The position numbers were made by a program, and so were the translations under genes. Shown one piece after another: positions 1 through 7,722 of a stretch of 64,000 nt of DNA. Each line of letters begins with the position of its first letter. The stretch's first letter is position 1. The notes beneath the pieces were generated by a model, which made no database searches, was not told the DNA's origin, and saw nothing but the letters and a program-made list of their open reading frames with translations. This DNA is from an uncultured Clostridia bacterium (lineage in GTDB: Bacteria > Bacillota > Clostridia > Monoglobales > Monoglobaceae), in the NCBI GenBank assembly GCA_947589045.1, contig CANQBQ010000013.1, positions 1 to 64,000 on the forward strand, written 5' to 3'.

Positions 1-1233
1 TCGCATTGCTCTTTGAGTATTTCTATCTCAAGATCGGTCTTTTCCTGTTCAAGACTGTTAAGCGTGTCCTGTATCGTTGAAGAAATAATCCCTTTTTTAA
101 CCGCTCTCATCACGTTGTCAAGCTCAGTCTCGACCTGTTTCAGACGGCGGTTCATGGCGGGGATCTTTGTGTTTTCGGCGGATTGAAGTTTAAAGCAGGT
201 TTCCGCAATACGGTCAATAAGAGCCAAATCATCCAATAATTTCAGAGTACAATTCAATACAATATTTTCAACGAACTCTTTTTTGACGCGCTTTAAGCCG
301 CAGGACTTTTTTGATTTGGCTGCCCGGCAGATATAGTATCTGTGAATATCTCCCGTTTTGCTTGTGCCGCTTACTCCCAACATGGGATTGCCGCAGAGTC
401 CGCAGAACAGTTTTCCGGTAAGAATATATGTGTTGTCAACGGGCTTAAAGTGCGCGGAAACGTGTTTGTTTAAGCTTAATCTTTTTCGGCATTTATCAAA
501 AACTTCTTTTGAAACCAGAGGCTCAAAAGCGTTTTCGACGACCGTGTCTTTAAAACAGTATTCACCGAGGTAGCGTCTGTTTTTAAGGATATGAGTTGCA
601 AAGTTATAGGACGGTCTATTGCCGTATCTGTTTTTCACGCCCTGTGCTTCAAGAGAATCCAGAATATCGCGAATTGGTTCTCCGTCCGCGTACCGTGTAA
701 AAATATCCTTGACTATGGGAGCGTTGACGGGATCGGGTTTGAAATGCTTTTCTTCGTCAATGTAATAGCTGAATGTCACGGCTCCGCCGTTAAATCTGCC
801 TTTAAGAGCGTTCTCGGTCATGCCTCTTGTGACCTTTTGAGCCAGCTCCGCAGAGTAGTATTCGGCGTAGCCTTCAAGCATGGATTCGAGGATTATTCCT
901 TCCGGACCCTCGGATATCGCCTCTTTTGCCGATACGACTTTAACTCCGTTCTTGCGCAACATTGCCTTGTAATGGGCTGAGTCATATCTGTTCCTTGCGA
1001 ACCTGTCCGGTTTCCAAACAAGAACTATGTCAAACAGACCTTTTGTACTGTCTTTGATCATTCTCTGAAACTCGGGCCTGTTGTCCGTTTTGGCTGATAA
1101 CGCTCTGTCTATGTAAGTCTTGATAACGACCATATCATTCCTGTCGGCATATTCCTTGCATTCTCTGAACTGCCCTCTATGCTTTCTCGCGCTGATGGTC
1201 CGAGGAATATCTCGCGTATATTACTGCGTTCAT
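1..1233 (-). pseudogene. Large serine site-specific recombinase, frameshifted near the N-terminus and cut by the window edge
   Basis: Read on the minus strand, an ATG at 1233 opens MNAVIYARYSSDHQRE, the resolvase N-terminus with the nucleophilic serine in its YARYS context. The frame then hits a TAG near 1178. Two single-base losses around 1169-1186 would restore the expected ESIEGQFRECKEYADRN reading. The downstream frame (from the ATG at 1133) stays open to the edge and encodes YIDRALSAKTDNRPEFQ, the recombinase domain, a zinc ribbon (CGLCGNPM, later YYICRA and KSCGL) and the start of a coiled coil. This is the usual order of a large serine integrase. The start overlaps the stop of the upstream repressor gene (TAATG). 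As written, the catalytic serine is separated from the rest, so the gene is broken unless the lesion is a sequencing error. Confidence 0.85.
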
Positions 1234-1589
1234 TATTTATCACCGTCCAAAAGTAGATTATATAAAGATTTTTTCAACTTTTCATTTAATGGCGATTCCG
1301 GGTCAAAGCACATATCTATGAATTGCTTGAACTGTTTGTTATCTGTGTCAAACCTTGGAGTGAACTCATAATCAATCCCCTCAGGCACATTTGTTCTTAA
1401 AAACAGATAATCCATAGACACATTAAAGTAGTCCGCATACTTCAAGAAAATCTCGCAAGGCGGCTCGGACTGGTCGTTCTCGTATCTGTTGATCGCCGAC
1501 TGAGACGAACCGATAACCTTGGCAAATTTCTCCTGAGACATCATAGTACTTTTCCGCAGCGTCCTTAACCTTTCACCTATACCTTTCAT
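1233..1589 (-). CDS. XRE-family helix-turn-helix transcriptional regulator
   Basis: A 118-residue protein with a Cro/CI-type HTH over residues 4-60 (ERLRTLRKSTMMSQEKFAK, then SQSAINRYENDQSEPP). The recognition helix lies in the SQSAINRYE segment. The C-terminal half matches no family I recognise and may mediate dimerisation. The ATG at 1589 is preferred over an in-frame TTG six bases upstream because AGGAGG sits seven bases before the ATG. Its stop overlaps the recombinase start by one base, so the two were probably co-transcribed and translationally coupled. It is likely the repressor of the integrated element. A consensus-like promoter lies at 1621-1649. Confidence 0.88.
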   Translation of the reverse strand: MKGIGERLRTLRKSTMMSQEKFAKVIGSSQSAINRYENDQSEPPCEIFLKYADYFNVSMDYLFLRTNVPEGIDYEFTPRFDTDNKQFKQFIDMCFDPESPLNEKLKKSLYNLLLDGDK

Positions 1590-1620
1590 AACCAACCCTC
1601 CTAAATATTTTGATGATTAT

Positions 1621-1649
1621 ATTATAACCCGATAACAACTTATTGTCCA
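1621..1649 (-). promoter_or_regulatory. Sigma-A-type promoter of the XRE regulator/recombinase pair
   Basis: On the minus strand, TGGACA (1649-1644) and TATAAT (1626-1621) are separated by exactly 17 bases. The -10 lies about 30 bases upstream of the regulator ATG. Confidence 0.7.
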
Positions 1650-1780
1650 CCCTAATAATTTGATTTTATACAAAAATCGTTTTACAAAATACGGTTTTTA
1701 TTTTACGGTTCGGTCATATTCATCAACATAAAAAGTGCTGGACAAAATATGTTATATGTTATATGTGATATACTTTTTAC

Positions 1781-1883
1781 GTCACACAAATGAATAAAAA
1801 CTCCGTAATGTAGCATTTTACTCTACGGTAAAAATGCACGCTTCATTCTCTTGTTCTATTGCGGAGAAAATCATTTGTGTGAC
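1781..1883. repeat. Long imperfect inverted repeat with an internal hairpin
   Basis: GTCACACAAATGA (1781-1793) is the exact reverse complement of TCATTTGTGTGAC (1871-1883). A second pair, CTCCG (1801-1805) and CGGAG (1862-1866), continues the stem inward. An internal hairpin pairs GCATTTTAC (1813-1821) with GTAAAAATGC (1828-1837). The element lies between the regulator and the SLOG gene, so it could be an operator, a structured 5' leader or a recombination site. A TGGACA box and short ATATGTT direct repeats lie just upstream (1739-1765). No coding potential is seen in 1596-1936. Confidence 0.6.
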
Positions 1884-1960
1884 AACAAAGAAGCTGCGTT
1901 TTTCGGTGTGCGGCTTTATGCTGCACACTTTTTTGTTTGAGAGAGAACAGACGGGGTAAA

Positions 1961-2416
1961 ATGACGTGTACTTTTTTCGGACATCGAAACACGCGCTCGG
2001 ACGATGTGCGTGAGCCCTTGAAAGAGTTGTTGGCAGATCTGATAGAAAACCGAAATGTGACCGAGTTTTATGTGGGCAGTGAGGGCGGGTTTGACCGAGC
2101 GGTGCGAAGCGTTTTAAAAGAACTGAAAAATAAATATCCGCATATACGTTACAATGCGGTTCTTGCCTACCTGCCCCGAAGCAACGATGAATATTCGGAT
2201 TATTCCGATACAATATATCCCGAGGGGCTTGAGAAAGTTCCGCCCAGGTTTGCCATATCCAAGCGCAACGAATGGATGGTAAATCACTCGGATATGGTAA
2301 TAACATGTATCGCGTACAAATTCGGCGGCGCCGCGAAATACGCGGATTATGCCAAAAGAAAGAATAAGGAAGTCATAAACCTATATGATACATACAGGTT
2401 TAAATCTAAAGCGTAA
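1961..2416 (+). CDS. SLOG-superfamily (DUF1273-like) protein of mobile elements
   Basis: A 151-residue protein resembling SLOG Rossmann-fold proteins often found on clostridial mobile elements. Recognisable elements are the N-terminal strand and turn CTFFGHRNT (residues 3-11), FYVGSEGGFDRAV (nucleotide/ligand-binding glycine loop), the conserved TIYPEGLEKVPPRFAISKRNEWM, and the C-terminal GGAAKYADYAKRKNKEVINL. SLOG domains are thought to bind nucleotide-derived ligands; no specific substrate is evident here. The ATG at 1961 after GGGG is preferred to an in-frame TTG at 1937. It lies between the recombinase module and a terminator, so it probably belongs to the element remnant. Confidence 0.75.
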   Translation: MTCTFFGHRNTRSDDVREPLKELLADLIENRNVTEFYVGSEGGFDRAVRSVLKELKNKYPHIRYNAVLAYLPRSNDEYSDYSDTIYPEGLEKVPPRFAISKRNEWMVNHSDMVITCIAYKFGGAAKYADYAKRKNKEVINLYDTYRFKSKA

Positions 2417-2540
2417 TTTTCCTCAGAGTGAAATAGATGCCCTCGCCCGTCTGCTTTTGCCGGCAATACGGGAGTTCTACGAAAATGAGGAAAACCAAAA
2501 ACAGTTTGAAGTATGGAAATTGAAACATGATATGAAATAA
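2385..2540 (+). CDS. Small mobile-element-associated protein, 51 residues
   Basis: A short frame overlapping the 3' end of the SLOG gene encodes a basic-acidic helical protein containing FPQSEIDALARLLLP and REFYENEENQKQFEVWK. I recall similar LPQSEIDALAR-type small ORFs on clostridial conjugative and recombinase-bearing elements, with no known function. The frame ends at a TAA eight bases before the hairpin terminator. No clear ribosome-binding site precedes the ATG, so a start downstream or coupling to the upstream gene is possible. Confidence 0.5.
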   Translation: MIHTGLNLKRNFPQSEIDALARLLLPAIREFYENEENQKQFEVWKLKHDMK

Positions 2541-2547
2541 GAAAATG

Positions 2548-2582
2548 ACCTGCTATAGTTATTTATTATAGCAGGTTTTTAT
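2548..2582 (+). terminator. Rho-independent terminator ending the mobile-element remnant
   Basis: A perfect 10-bp stem (ACCTGCTATA at 2548-2557, TATAGCAGGT at 2567-2576), a nine-base loop and a T tract follow the 51-residue ORF. This separates the element remnant from the AT-rich Hxs operon. Confidence 0.85.
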
Positions 2583-2663
2583 ATGCGAAAATACTTTTAA
2601 AAAATATTTGGATTATGATAATTAGTCTATCTCATATATTTTGACAAAAAAAATATTAAAGTA

Positions 2664-2691
2664 TTGCAAAAAATATAATTTATGATATAAT
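2664..2691 (+). promoter_or_regulatory. Putative promoter of the Hxs operon
   Basis: TTGCAA (2664-2669) and TATAAT (2686-2691) are 16 bases apart, about 32 bases upstream of the first start codon. A TTGACA lies further upstream at 2641 and another at 2694, but neither has a well-placed -10. Confidence 0.55.
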
Positions 2692-2705
2692 ATTTGACAA
2701 ATATT
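2689..2705. promoter_or_regulatory. Palindromic operator candidate at the Hxs promoter
   Basis: AATATTTG-A-CAAATATT is a perfect 17-base palindrome overlapping the end of the -10 and the likely transcription start. A related, less symmetric sequence with the same TTTGACAAA core lies upstream at about 2636-2656. Position and symmetry suggest a repressor site. The cognate regulator is not evident in the island. Confidence 0.4.
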
Positions 2706-2722
2706 TTTTGCGGGTGATTTCC

Positions 2723-3094
2723 ATGAAGTTATATTATAACAAAGAGTTGTACCCTAAAGCAGCTGTGTTTAAAGCGGCATATAATTATACGGATAATTAT
2801 TATATATATATTGACTTAAATGACCGTAATTATATTGTTGATATAACCGCTAAGGAAATGGGTTGTAATTCGCAAATTAAAGAATTATTTGATAATGAAA
2901 TGCTGGTTCAAACAACAAGAATACATATTTTACAGCAGACAAAAAACATACGGAAGCTTATTCTGGCGCGGGCATTTGCATCAACTGTAATTGATAGCGT
3001 ATCAGATTCGGATGCAAATGACGATGAACTCGAACCGCATGATGAAATAAACATTGACAATATACTGACAGATTGGTTTGAAAACAATGAATAG
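2723..3094 (+). CDS. hxsD: His-Xaa-Ser system protein HxsD
   Basis: A 123-residue cytoplasmic protein matching HxsD, the small accessory protein of Hxs peptide-maturation loci. The diagnostic second half is present: NEMLVQTTRIHI (around residues 58-69) followed by IRKLILARAFAST. This agrees with the family pattern in which N-E-x-L-x-Q is followed by an I/V-R-x-L-I-L-A-x-A-F stretch. The N-terminal half (ELYPKAAVFKAAYNYTD) also fits. The acidic C-terminal tail is longer than I expect for the family. The ATG at 2723 after GGTGAT is preferred to a TTG at 2708. It is first in the operon. HxsD is thought to act with the two radical SAM maturases; its exact role is not established. Confidence 0.8.
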   Translation: MKLYYNKELYPKAAVFKAAYNYTDNYYIYIDLNDRNYIVDITAKEMGCNSQIKELFDNEMLVQTTRIHILQQTKNIRKLILARAFASTVIDSVSDSDANDDELEPHDEINIDNILTDWFENNE

Positions 3095-3296
3095 CGTAAA
3101 GTTTAATAAAAAACTATACAGTAAAGGGCATATTCTTACAGCAATTCGCGATTATGATCATATAGCAGATATTGTTTTATCGGAAAATGCCGACTATTAT
3201 GTATGCGGTTTTCTTAACACAAAATATAATATGGAAAAAACAAAAAAGGAGTTTGCCAATTATTTAATCGAAATACAAAACTCAAGGAGTTCGTAA
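3087..3296 (+). CDS. HxsD-like short paralogue
   Basis: A 69-residue protein that resembles only the N-terminal part of HxsD (FNKKLYSKGHILTAIRDY compared with YNKELYPKAAVFKAAYNY in the preceding gene). It ends in a conserved-looking EFANYLIEIQN segment and lacks the N-E-x-L-x-Q/AFAST half. It overlaps hxsD by eight bases and the peptidase gene by one base (TAATG), so the three are translationally coupled. It could be a recognition partner for a second maturase or precursor segment, much as small PqqD/RRE-like proteins serve other peptide-modifying radical SAM enzymes; that comparison is inference. The ATG at 3087 was chosen over a TTG at 3078. Confidence 0.6.
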   Translation: MNSVKFNKKLYSKGHILTAIRDYDHIADIVLSENADYYVCGFLNTKYNMEKTKKEFANYLIEIQNSRSS

Positions 3297-4315
3297 TGAT
3301 TGTAATTGAAGCCTTGCTGCTGACCATACTGCTGTTTACTTGCGTTTATGCAACTTTTACAGATATTAAACACGGCATAATTGAAAATAGGATATTGGCG
3401 CGAGCGGTAATATCGGGATTAATATTAAACCTGCTATATTATATAGTTTATGCACAAAACCTAATGGTTTCATTTTTAGTTAATATAGCGATAACAAGTT
3501 TAATCTCGATTTTGTTTTACGCATATCACTTATGGGCTGCCGGAGACACCAAACTTGTTTTTGTTGTGATTTTTCTTATACCGATGCGGCTGTATGGTAT
3601 GAGCGGCGTTGCTCCCGCAATATGGATTATTATATCGGTTTTTTCCATAGCATATATTTATGTTATTTGTGAATCGATATATCTGAGCGTAAAGGAACAC
3701 CGTACTATAAAGATTAGAAACCTGAAAATAAATGTTATTGCATTTTTAGGACAATATATTACTTGCGGCGCGTATATTTTGCTGTTCAATCAATTATGCG
3801 GAATGCTGTTTAGGAAATTCGCGGAAACAAATGCGTCCTTAATGGCGTTTGCAGATTTGATAATAGTATTAAGTATATGCAGCATTGACCTATTTAGGAA
3901 AAAATGGCTGTTCGCTATAGTGTTGCTTATAGATGTAATATTGTGCTTTATGAACAACTTTGCAATAATGTTCGTTGACGCAAGAGCATTGCTGTTGATC
4001 GCATTAATCATTATATTGCGGTTCGTGGCGGATAGATATAACTATAAAATTATTAAAACCGAAGATATAAAACGCGGAATGGTTTTATCATATGCAACGG
4101 TTATATCTTTTTCAAAATCAAGAGTTGTCGGTCTTCCAAAGACAACTACAGAAGATATACGATCACGAATCAACGATGATGAAGTAAACAGTATATTAAG
4201 ATGGAAAAACTCAAAATATGGCAGCGATACGATAACAATTGTCAGAAAAATACCGTTTGCAATATTTATATCAATAGGAACAATATTGTTTATCATTTTA
4301 AGGATGTGTGCGTAA
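3296..4315 (+). CDS. A24-family prepilin-type aspartyl peptidase with C-terminal extension
   Basis: A 339-residue polytopic membrane protein with the two catalytic aspartates of type IV prepilin peptidases: D23 in FTDIKHGIIENR and D84 in AAGDTKL, each flanked by hydrophobic helices. About seven to eight membrane segments are visible. A cytoplasmic stretch follows (residues about 245-315, EDIKRGMVLS, GLPKTTTEDIRSR), then a last hydrophobic helix. There is no N-terminal methyltransferase domain. No pilin, pilus ATPase or secretin gene occurs in the window. Its location between the HxsD genes and the maturases suggests that it processes a product of this operon, HxsA being the obvious candidate. 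AAGGAG precedes the ATG. Confidence 0.85.
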   Translation: MIVIEALLLTILLFTCVYATFTDIKHGIIENRILARAVISGLILNLLYYIVYAQNLMVSFLVNIAITSLISILFYAYHLWAAGDTKLVFVVIFLIPMRLYGMSGVAPAIWIIISVFSIAYIYVICESIYLSVKEHRTIKIRNLKINVIAFLGQYITCGAYILLFNQLCGMLFRKFAETNASLMAFADLIIVLSICSIDLFRKKWLFAIVLLIDVILCFMNNFAIMFVDARALLLIALIIILRFVADRYNYKIIKTEDIKRGMVLSYATVISFSKSRVVGLPKTTTEDIRSRINDDEVNSILRWKNSKYGSDTITIVRKIPFAIFISIGTILFIILRMCA

Positions 4316-5434
4316 ATGTCATTATACATACAAGATTACAGCGGCAGACACTGCATATTATCGGTTGCCAAAAATGCTGAAACCGTAGAAATATTATCCA
4401 GCAAAGGATTTAACTATATTTTTATTAATGACGAAGGCACACAGATTAATATTGATAATGTCCGATATAATGTGCAAATTAAAAATGTTAACGCCGATGC
4501 TTTGGAAGACTTTGATGTAATTGAAATACTTGAAAACGGTATTGCAGACATAATATATCAACGTATGTCAACAGATAATGCGTTTGTTGTAACAATGCGG
4601 TGTAATTCAAACTGCATAATGTGTCCTTGCAGTGAGAGGTCAAGAAAACACGGCTTTATAAGCAGTATAGAACGTTTAAAAGATATGGTAATGTATACGC
4701 CTAAGTCGGCGGAGCATATAACAATAACAGGCGGTGAGCCTTGTTTATTAAAAGAAAACTTGTTTGAGTTTATGAAAATGCTTCAATATGAACTCTATAA
4801 CACAGAGTTTTTGATGCTCACAAACGGACGCGCTTTTTCGATACCGGGATTTACAGAAAAGTTTATATCAAACAAACCGAATAAGATGCGCGTTGCAATA
4901 CCAATATACGGATACAATACATCAACACATGACGCGATAACTCAAACTGCCGGAAGTTTTATGCAAACAGTACAAGGCATAAATAACTTATTGCAATATA
5001 AAATGGACATAGAAATCAGAATTGTTGTCAGCAAACTGAATATAAGTTATATGCAGCAAATCGTCGATTTCATAGTCTCAAATTTTAAAGGAATTATCGG
5101 TGTGCATTTTATGGCAATCGAAATGCTTGGCAATGCAGTGAAAAACGCGGACAAAGTTTGGATACCATATGGACATATTTTCAAGTATATTCGCGAACCG
5201 ATACTTACAATTATAAAAAACGGGATAGATGTACAGCTTTACAACTTTCCTTTGTGTACTGTAAGCAAGGAATTTCGTGGGATATGCAAAAAGAGCATAT
5301 CGGAATATAAAGTAAGATTCGCGGATAATTGTGATAAATGCGCTGTCAAATCATTATGCGGCGGTATGTTCGAAAGCACAAAAAGATATTGTGATTTTAA
5401 ACCAAATCCGATTACACAGGAAATGATGATATGA
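4316..5434 (+). CDS. hxsC: His-Xaa-Ser system radical SAM maturase HxsC
   Basis: A 372-residue radical SAM enzyme. The CxxxCxxC cluster motif is at C96, C100 and C103 (RCNSNCIMCP), followed by ITITGGEPCL, the SAM-binding GGEP element. The C-terminus has extra cysteines (GICKK, NCDKCAVKSLCGGM, RYCDF) fitting an auxiliary-cluster region of HxsC type. The roughly 90-residue N-terminal domain before the radical SAM core is also typical of this subgroup. It is expected to modify the His-Xaa-Ser repeats of HxsA; the chemistry is not known to me. The last four bases (ATGA) overlap the hxsB start. AAGGATG lies upstream of the start. Confidence 0.85.
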   Translation: MSLYIQDYSGRHCILSVAKNAETVEILSSKGFNYIFINDEGTQINIDNVRYNVQIKNVNADALEDFDVIEILENGIADIIYQRMSTDNAFVVTMRCNSNCIMCPCSERSRKHGFISSIERLKDMVMYTPKSAEHITITGGEPCLLKENLFEFMKMLQYELYNTEFLMLTNGRAFSIPGFTEKFISNKPNKMRVAIPIYGYNTSTHDAITQTAGSFMQTVQGINNLLQYKMDIEIRIVVSKLNISYMQQIVDFIVSNFKGIIGVHFMAIEMLGNAVKNADKVWIPYGHIFKYIREPILTIIKNGIDVQLYNFPLCTVSKEFRGICKKSISEYKVRFADNCDKCAVKSLCGGMFESTKRYCDFKPNPITQEMMI

Positions 5435-6810
5435 TAAATTATTTTAATTTTAAAAAAATCGATGACGATTATTTGCTGACAAACGATATGGGTAAATATG
5501 TCTTCGTCGATAAAAACACATTAAAAGAGCTTATTAATAATGACCTGAGTCCCAATAATGAAAAGTTCCGAGAACTCAAGGACGGGTTGTTTATTATCGA
5601 CGAGCATCCGGAAGTGTTTTTGGAAAACAGTGCGCCATATGCCGCGTCAAACAAAATGTATCTATTTGAAGGTACGGGATTATTTATTTTTGTTGTGACA
5701 AAACGCTGCAATTTAAACTGTATTTACTGTCAGGCAAAGTCAAACGACTGTGCCGACGCGGACATGACGTTTGAAGACGCGAAAAAAGGAGTTGATATCG
5801 CCATATCTTCTCCCGGGCGGTATATTACAATAGAATTTCAAGGCGGAGAGCCGCTTTTGAATTTTGATGTTGTAAAATATATAATTGAATACTCACAATC
5901 AATTAAAAAAGATAAGCATATAGATTACTGTATCGCAACAAATCTGTTCGCACTTAGTGATGAGGTATTAGAGTATTTTATAAAATATAAGGTCAATATT
6001 TCAACATCGCTGGATGGTAACGCGGATGTTCATATGTTTAACAGGAAATGCCGCGAGGCGGACTTTTCAAAATTGGAAAATCAAATTGCCGAATTAAAAT
6101 ACCGCGGATGCTCAATAAGCGCTATACAAACAACAACGAAATACAGTTTGAAACATTCTGTGGAAATAATCGATGAGTATGTTACATTAGGTTTAAACAG
6201 CATATTTATCAGACCCCTCACAAAATTGGGAGCGGCAAAAGAACGGTGGCACAATATCGGATATGAGCCGGATGAATTTTTGGATTTTTATAAGCAAAGT
6301 TTTGAGTATTTAATAAAACTTAACAAAAGAGGGACAGAAATCAAAGAGGTACACGCATCTATTATGCTGCGCAAAATTCTGTCCGATTGTTCGGATAATT
6401 ATATGGAACTGAGATCGCCGTGCGGAGCAGGAATCGGTCAAATGGCAATAAATTATAATGGCGATATATATACTTGTGATGAAGGCAGAATGTTGGCGGA
6501 AATGGGCAATGAAGCGTTTAGGTTGGGAGATGTAAACGATACATATAATGATCTCATTGAAGCTCCTGCCTGCAAAGCCGCATGCGCCGCTTCGGTGTTG
6601 GAGTCACAACTCAGATGCTGCGACTGTGTATATCAGCCGTTTTGCGGAGTCTGTCCGGTTATTAATATGGCTAACGAAAATGATATTATCTCAAAATCGC
6701 CTAGACAATATCGCTGCAAAATATACGAAGGCATTTTGGATTTAATATTCAGCAAGTTAAAAACGTGTGATGCCGAGACGATGACCGTTTTAAAACAATG
6801 GGCGTTATAA
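5431..6810 (+). CDS. hxsB: His-Xaa-Ser system radical SAM maturase HxsB
   Basis: A 459-residue radical SAM/SPASM protein. The cluster motif is at C93, C97 and C100 (RCNLNCIYCQ). FQGGEPLLNF follows as the SAM-binding element and STSLDGNADVH is the typical later motif. The SPASM-type C-terminus includes SPCGAGIGQMAINYNGDIYTCDEGR and CCDCVYQPFCGVCPV, giving ligands for auxiliary [4Fe-4S] clusters. The about 85-residue N-terminal domain (FNFKKIDDDYLLTNDMGKY) is characteristic of HxsB. Paired with HxsC, it should carry out the two-enzyme modification of HxsA. It overlaps hxsC by four bases and is followed by the MORN gene after 11 bases. Confidence 0.88.
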   Translation: MINYFNFKKIDDDYLLTNDMGKYVFVDKNTLKELINNDLSPNNEKFRELKDGLFIIDEHPEVFLENSAPYAASNKMYLFEGTGLFIFVVTKRCNLNCIYCQAKSNDCADADMTFEDAKKGVDIAISSPGRYITIEFQGGEPLLNFDVVKYIIEYSQSIKKDKHIDYCIATNLFALSDEVLEYFIKYKVNISTSLDGNADVHMFNRKCREADFSKLENQIAELKYRGCSISAIQTTTKYSLKHSVEIIDEYVTLGLNSIFIRPLTKLGAAKERWHNIGYEPDEFLDFYKQSFEYLIKLNKRGTEIKEVHASIMLRKILSDCSDNYMELRSPCGAGIGQMAINYNGDIYTCDEGRMLAEMGNEAFRLGDVNDTYNDLIEAPACKAACAASVLESQLRCCDCVYQPFCGVCPVINMANENDIISKSPRQYRCKIYEGILDLIFSKLKTCDAETMTVLKQWAL

Positions 6811-6821
6811 GGAGATAAATT

Positions 6822-7718
6822 ATGAAAAAAATATTACTATTGAAAATAGCGGGTTTTGCGACCGTATTTCTTATAATATTGGGAGTTCTTTCAACTTATA
6901 ACAATCCCGCAAAGTATTTTAATAACATTGAAATAAACAATAAAATCGGATATTCCGAATATGCAAACGGGAAATACACCGGAGAAATGTTGGGAAAAAT
7001 TCGAAACGGAAACGGTGAATTTGTTTTTGATACCGGAGAAACATACAATGGTTCATGGGAAAACAATTTGATGAACGGAAAAGGTGATTTAACATACAAC
7101 GATATCGGCGTTTATTCAGGCGATTTTAAACAAGGGCTGAGAAACGGAGAAGGAAAGTTCACATGGAACAACGGTGATATATACGAAGGCAATTGGATCG
7201 GCGATAAACTGAGCGGGGAAGGTATATTGACATTATCGAGCGGAACTGTTTTGAGCGGGACATTTAAAAACAACTTATTCTCCTCCGGCAGTATAACCTC
7301 AAATAACAATATTGGAAAATTCGTTTATACTGTCTCTGACGGTATGCTTTCAAACAGCGTTTCAATCGAATTCACAGACGGAGTTACATATTCCGGCGGT
7401 TTCACTAATGATATGATAAACGGAACCGGAACAATGACATACCCCAATATAGGTTCATATGAGGGGGAGTTTGCTAACGGATTAAGAAGCGGGACCGGCA
7501 AATTCAATTGGAATGATGGAGCACATTACGAAGGTGGCTGGGGCAATGACATGATGAACGGGGAAGGTACATATTACTATACATCCACCGCGAGTCCTTA
7601 TTTAAAAGGAACATTCTTAAATAATAAACCGAACGGCGAGTGCGTATATCATAACAATATAGGGGATTTTAATACAACGTGGTCAAACGGAAACTGCATA
7701 AATATAGTTAGGAAGTGA
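6822..7718 (+). CDS. Membrane-anchored MORN-repeat protein
   Basis: A 298-residue protein with one N-terminal transmembrane segment (about residues 6-24) followed by eight to nine MORN repeats of about 23 residues (for example YNGSWENNLMNGKGDLTY, YSGDFKQGLRNGEGKFTW, YEGEFANGLRSGTGKFNW). One repeat in the middle is degenerate (about residues 155-185). MORN repeats form a beta-hairpin scaffold that binds proteins or membranes. A signal anchor would place the repeats outside the cell, next to HxsA, which follows after four bases. GGAGAT precedes the ATG. I cannot assign a biochemical role; a scaffold for the modified peptide is a guess from position. Confidence 0.85.
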   Translation: MKKILLLKIAGFATVFLIILGVLSTYNNPAKYFNNIEINNKIGYSEYANGKYTGEMLGKIRNGNGEFVFDTGETYNGSWENNLMNGKGDLTYNDIGVYSGDFKQGLRNGEGKFTWNNGDIYEGNWIGDKLSGEGILTLSSGTVLSGTFKNNLFSSGSITSNNNIGKFVYTVSDGMLSNSVSIEFTDGVTYSGGFTNDMINGTGTMTYPNIGSYEGEFANGLRSGTGKFNWNDGAHYEGGWGNDMMNGEGTYYYTSTASPYLKGTFLNNKPNGECVYHNNIGDFNTTWSNGNCINIVRK

Positions 7719-7722
7719 TAAT

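Noticed and set aside
1818-2306. 162-codon minus-strand frame
   Set aside because: It overlaps the SLOG gene, which has family motifs; this frame has none.
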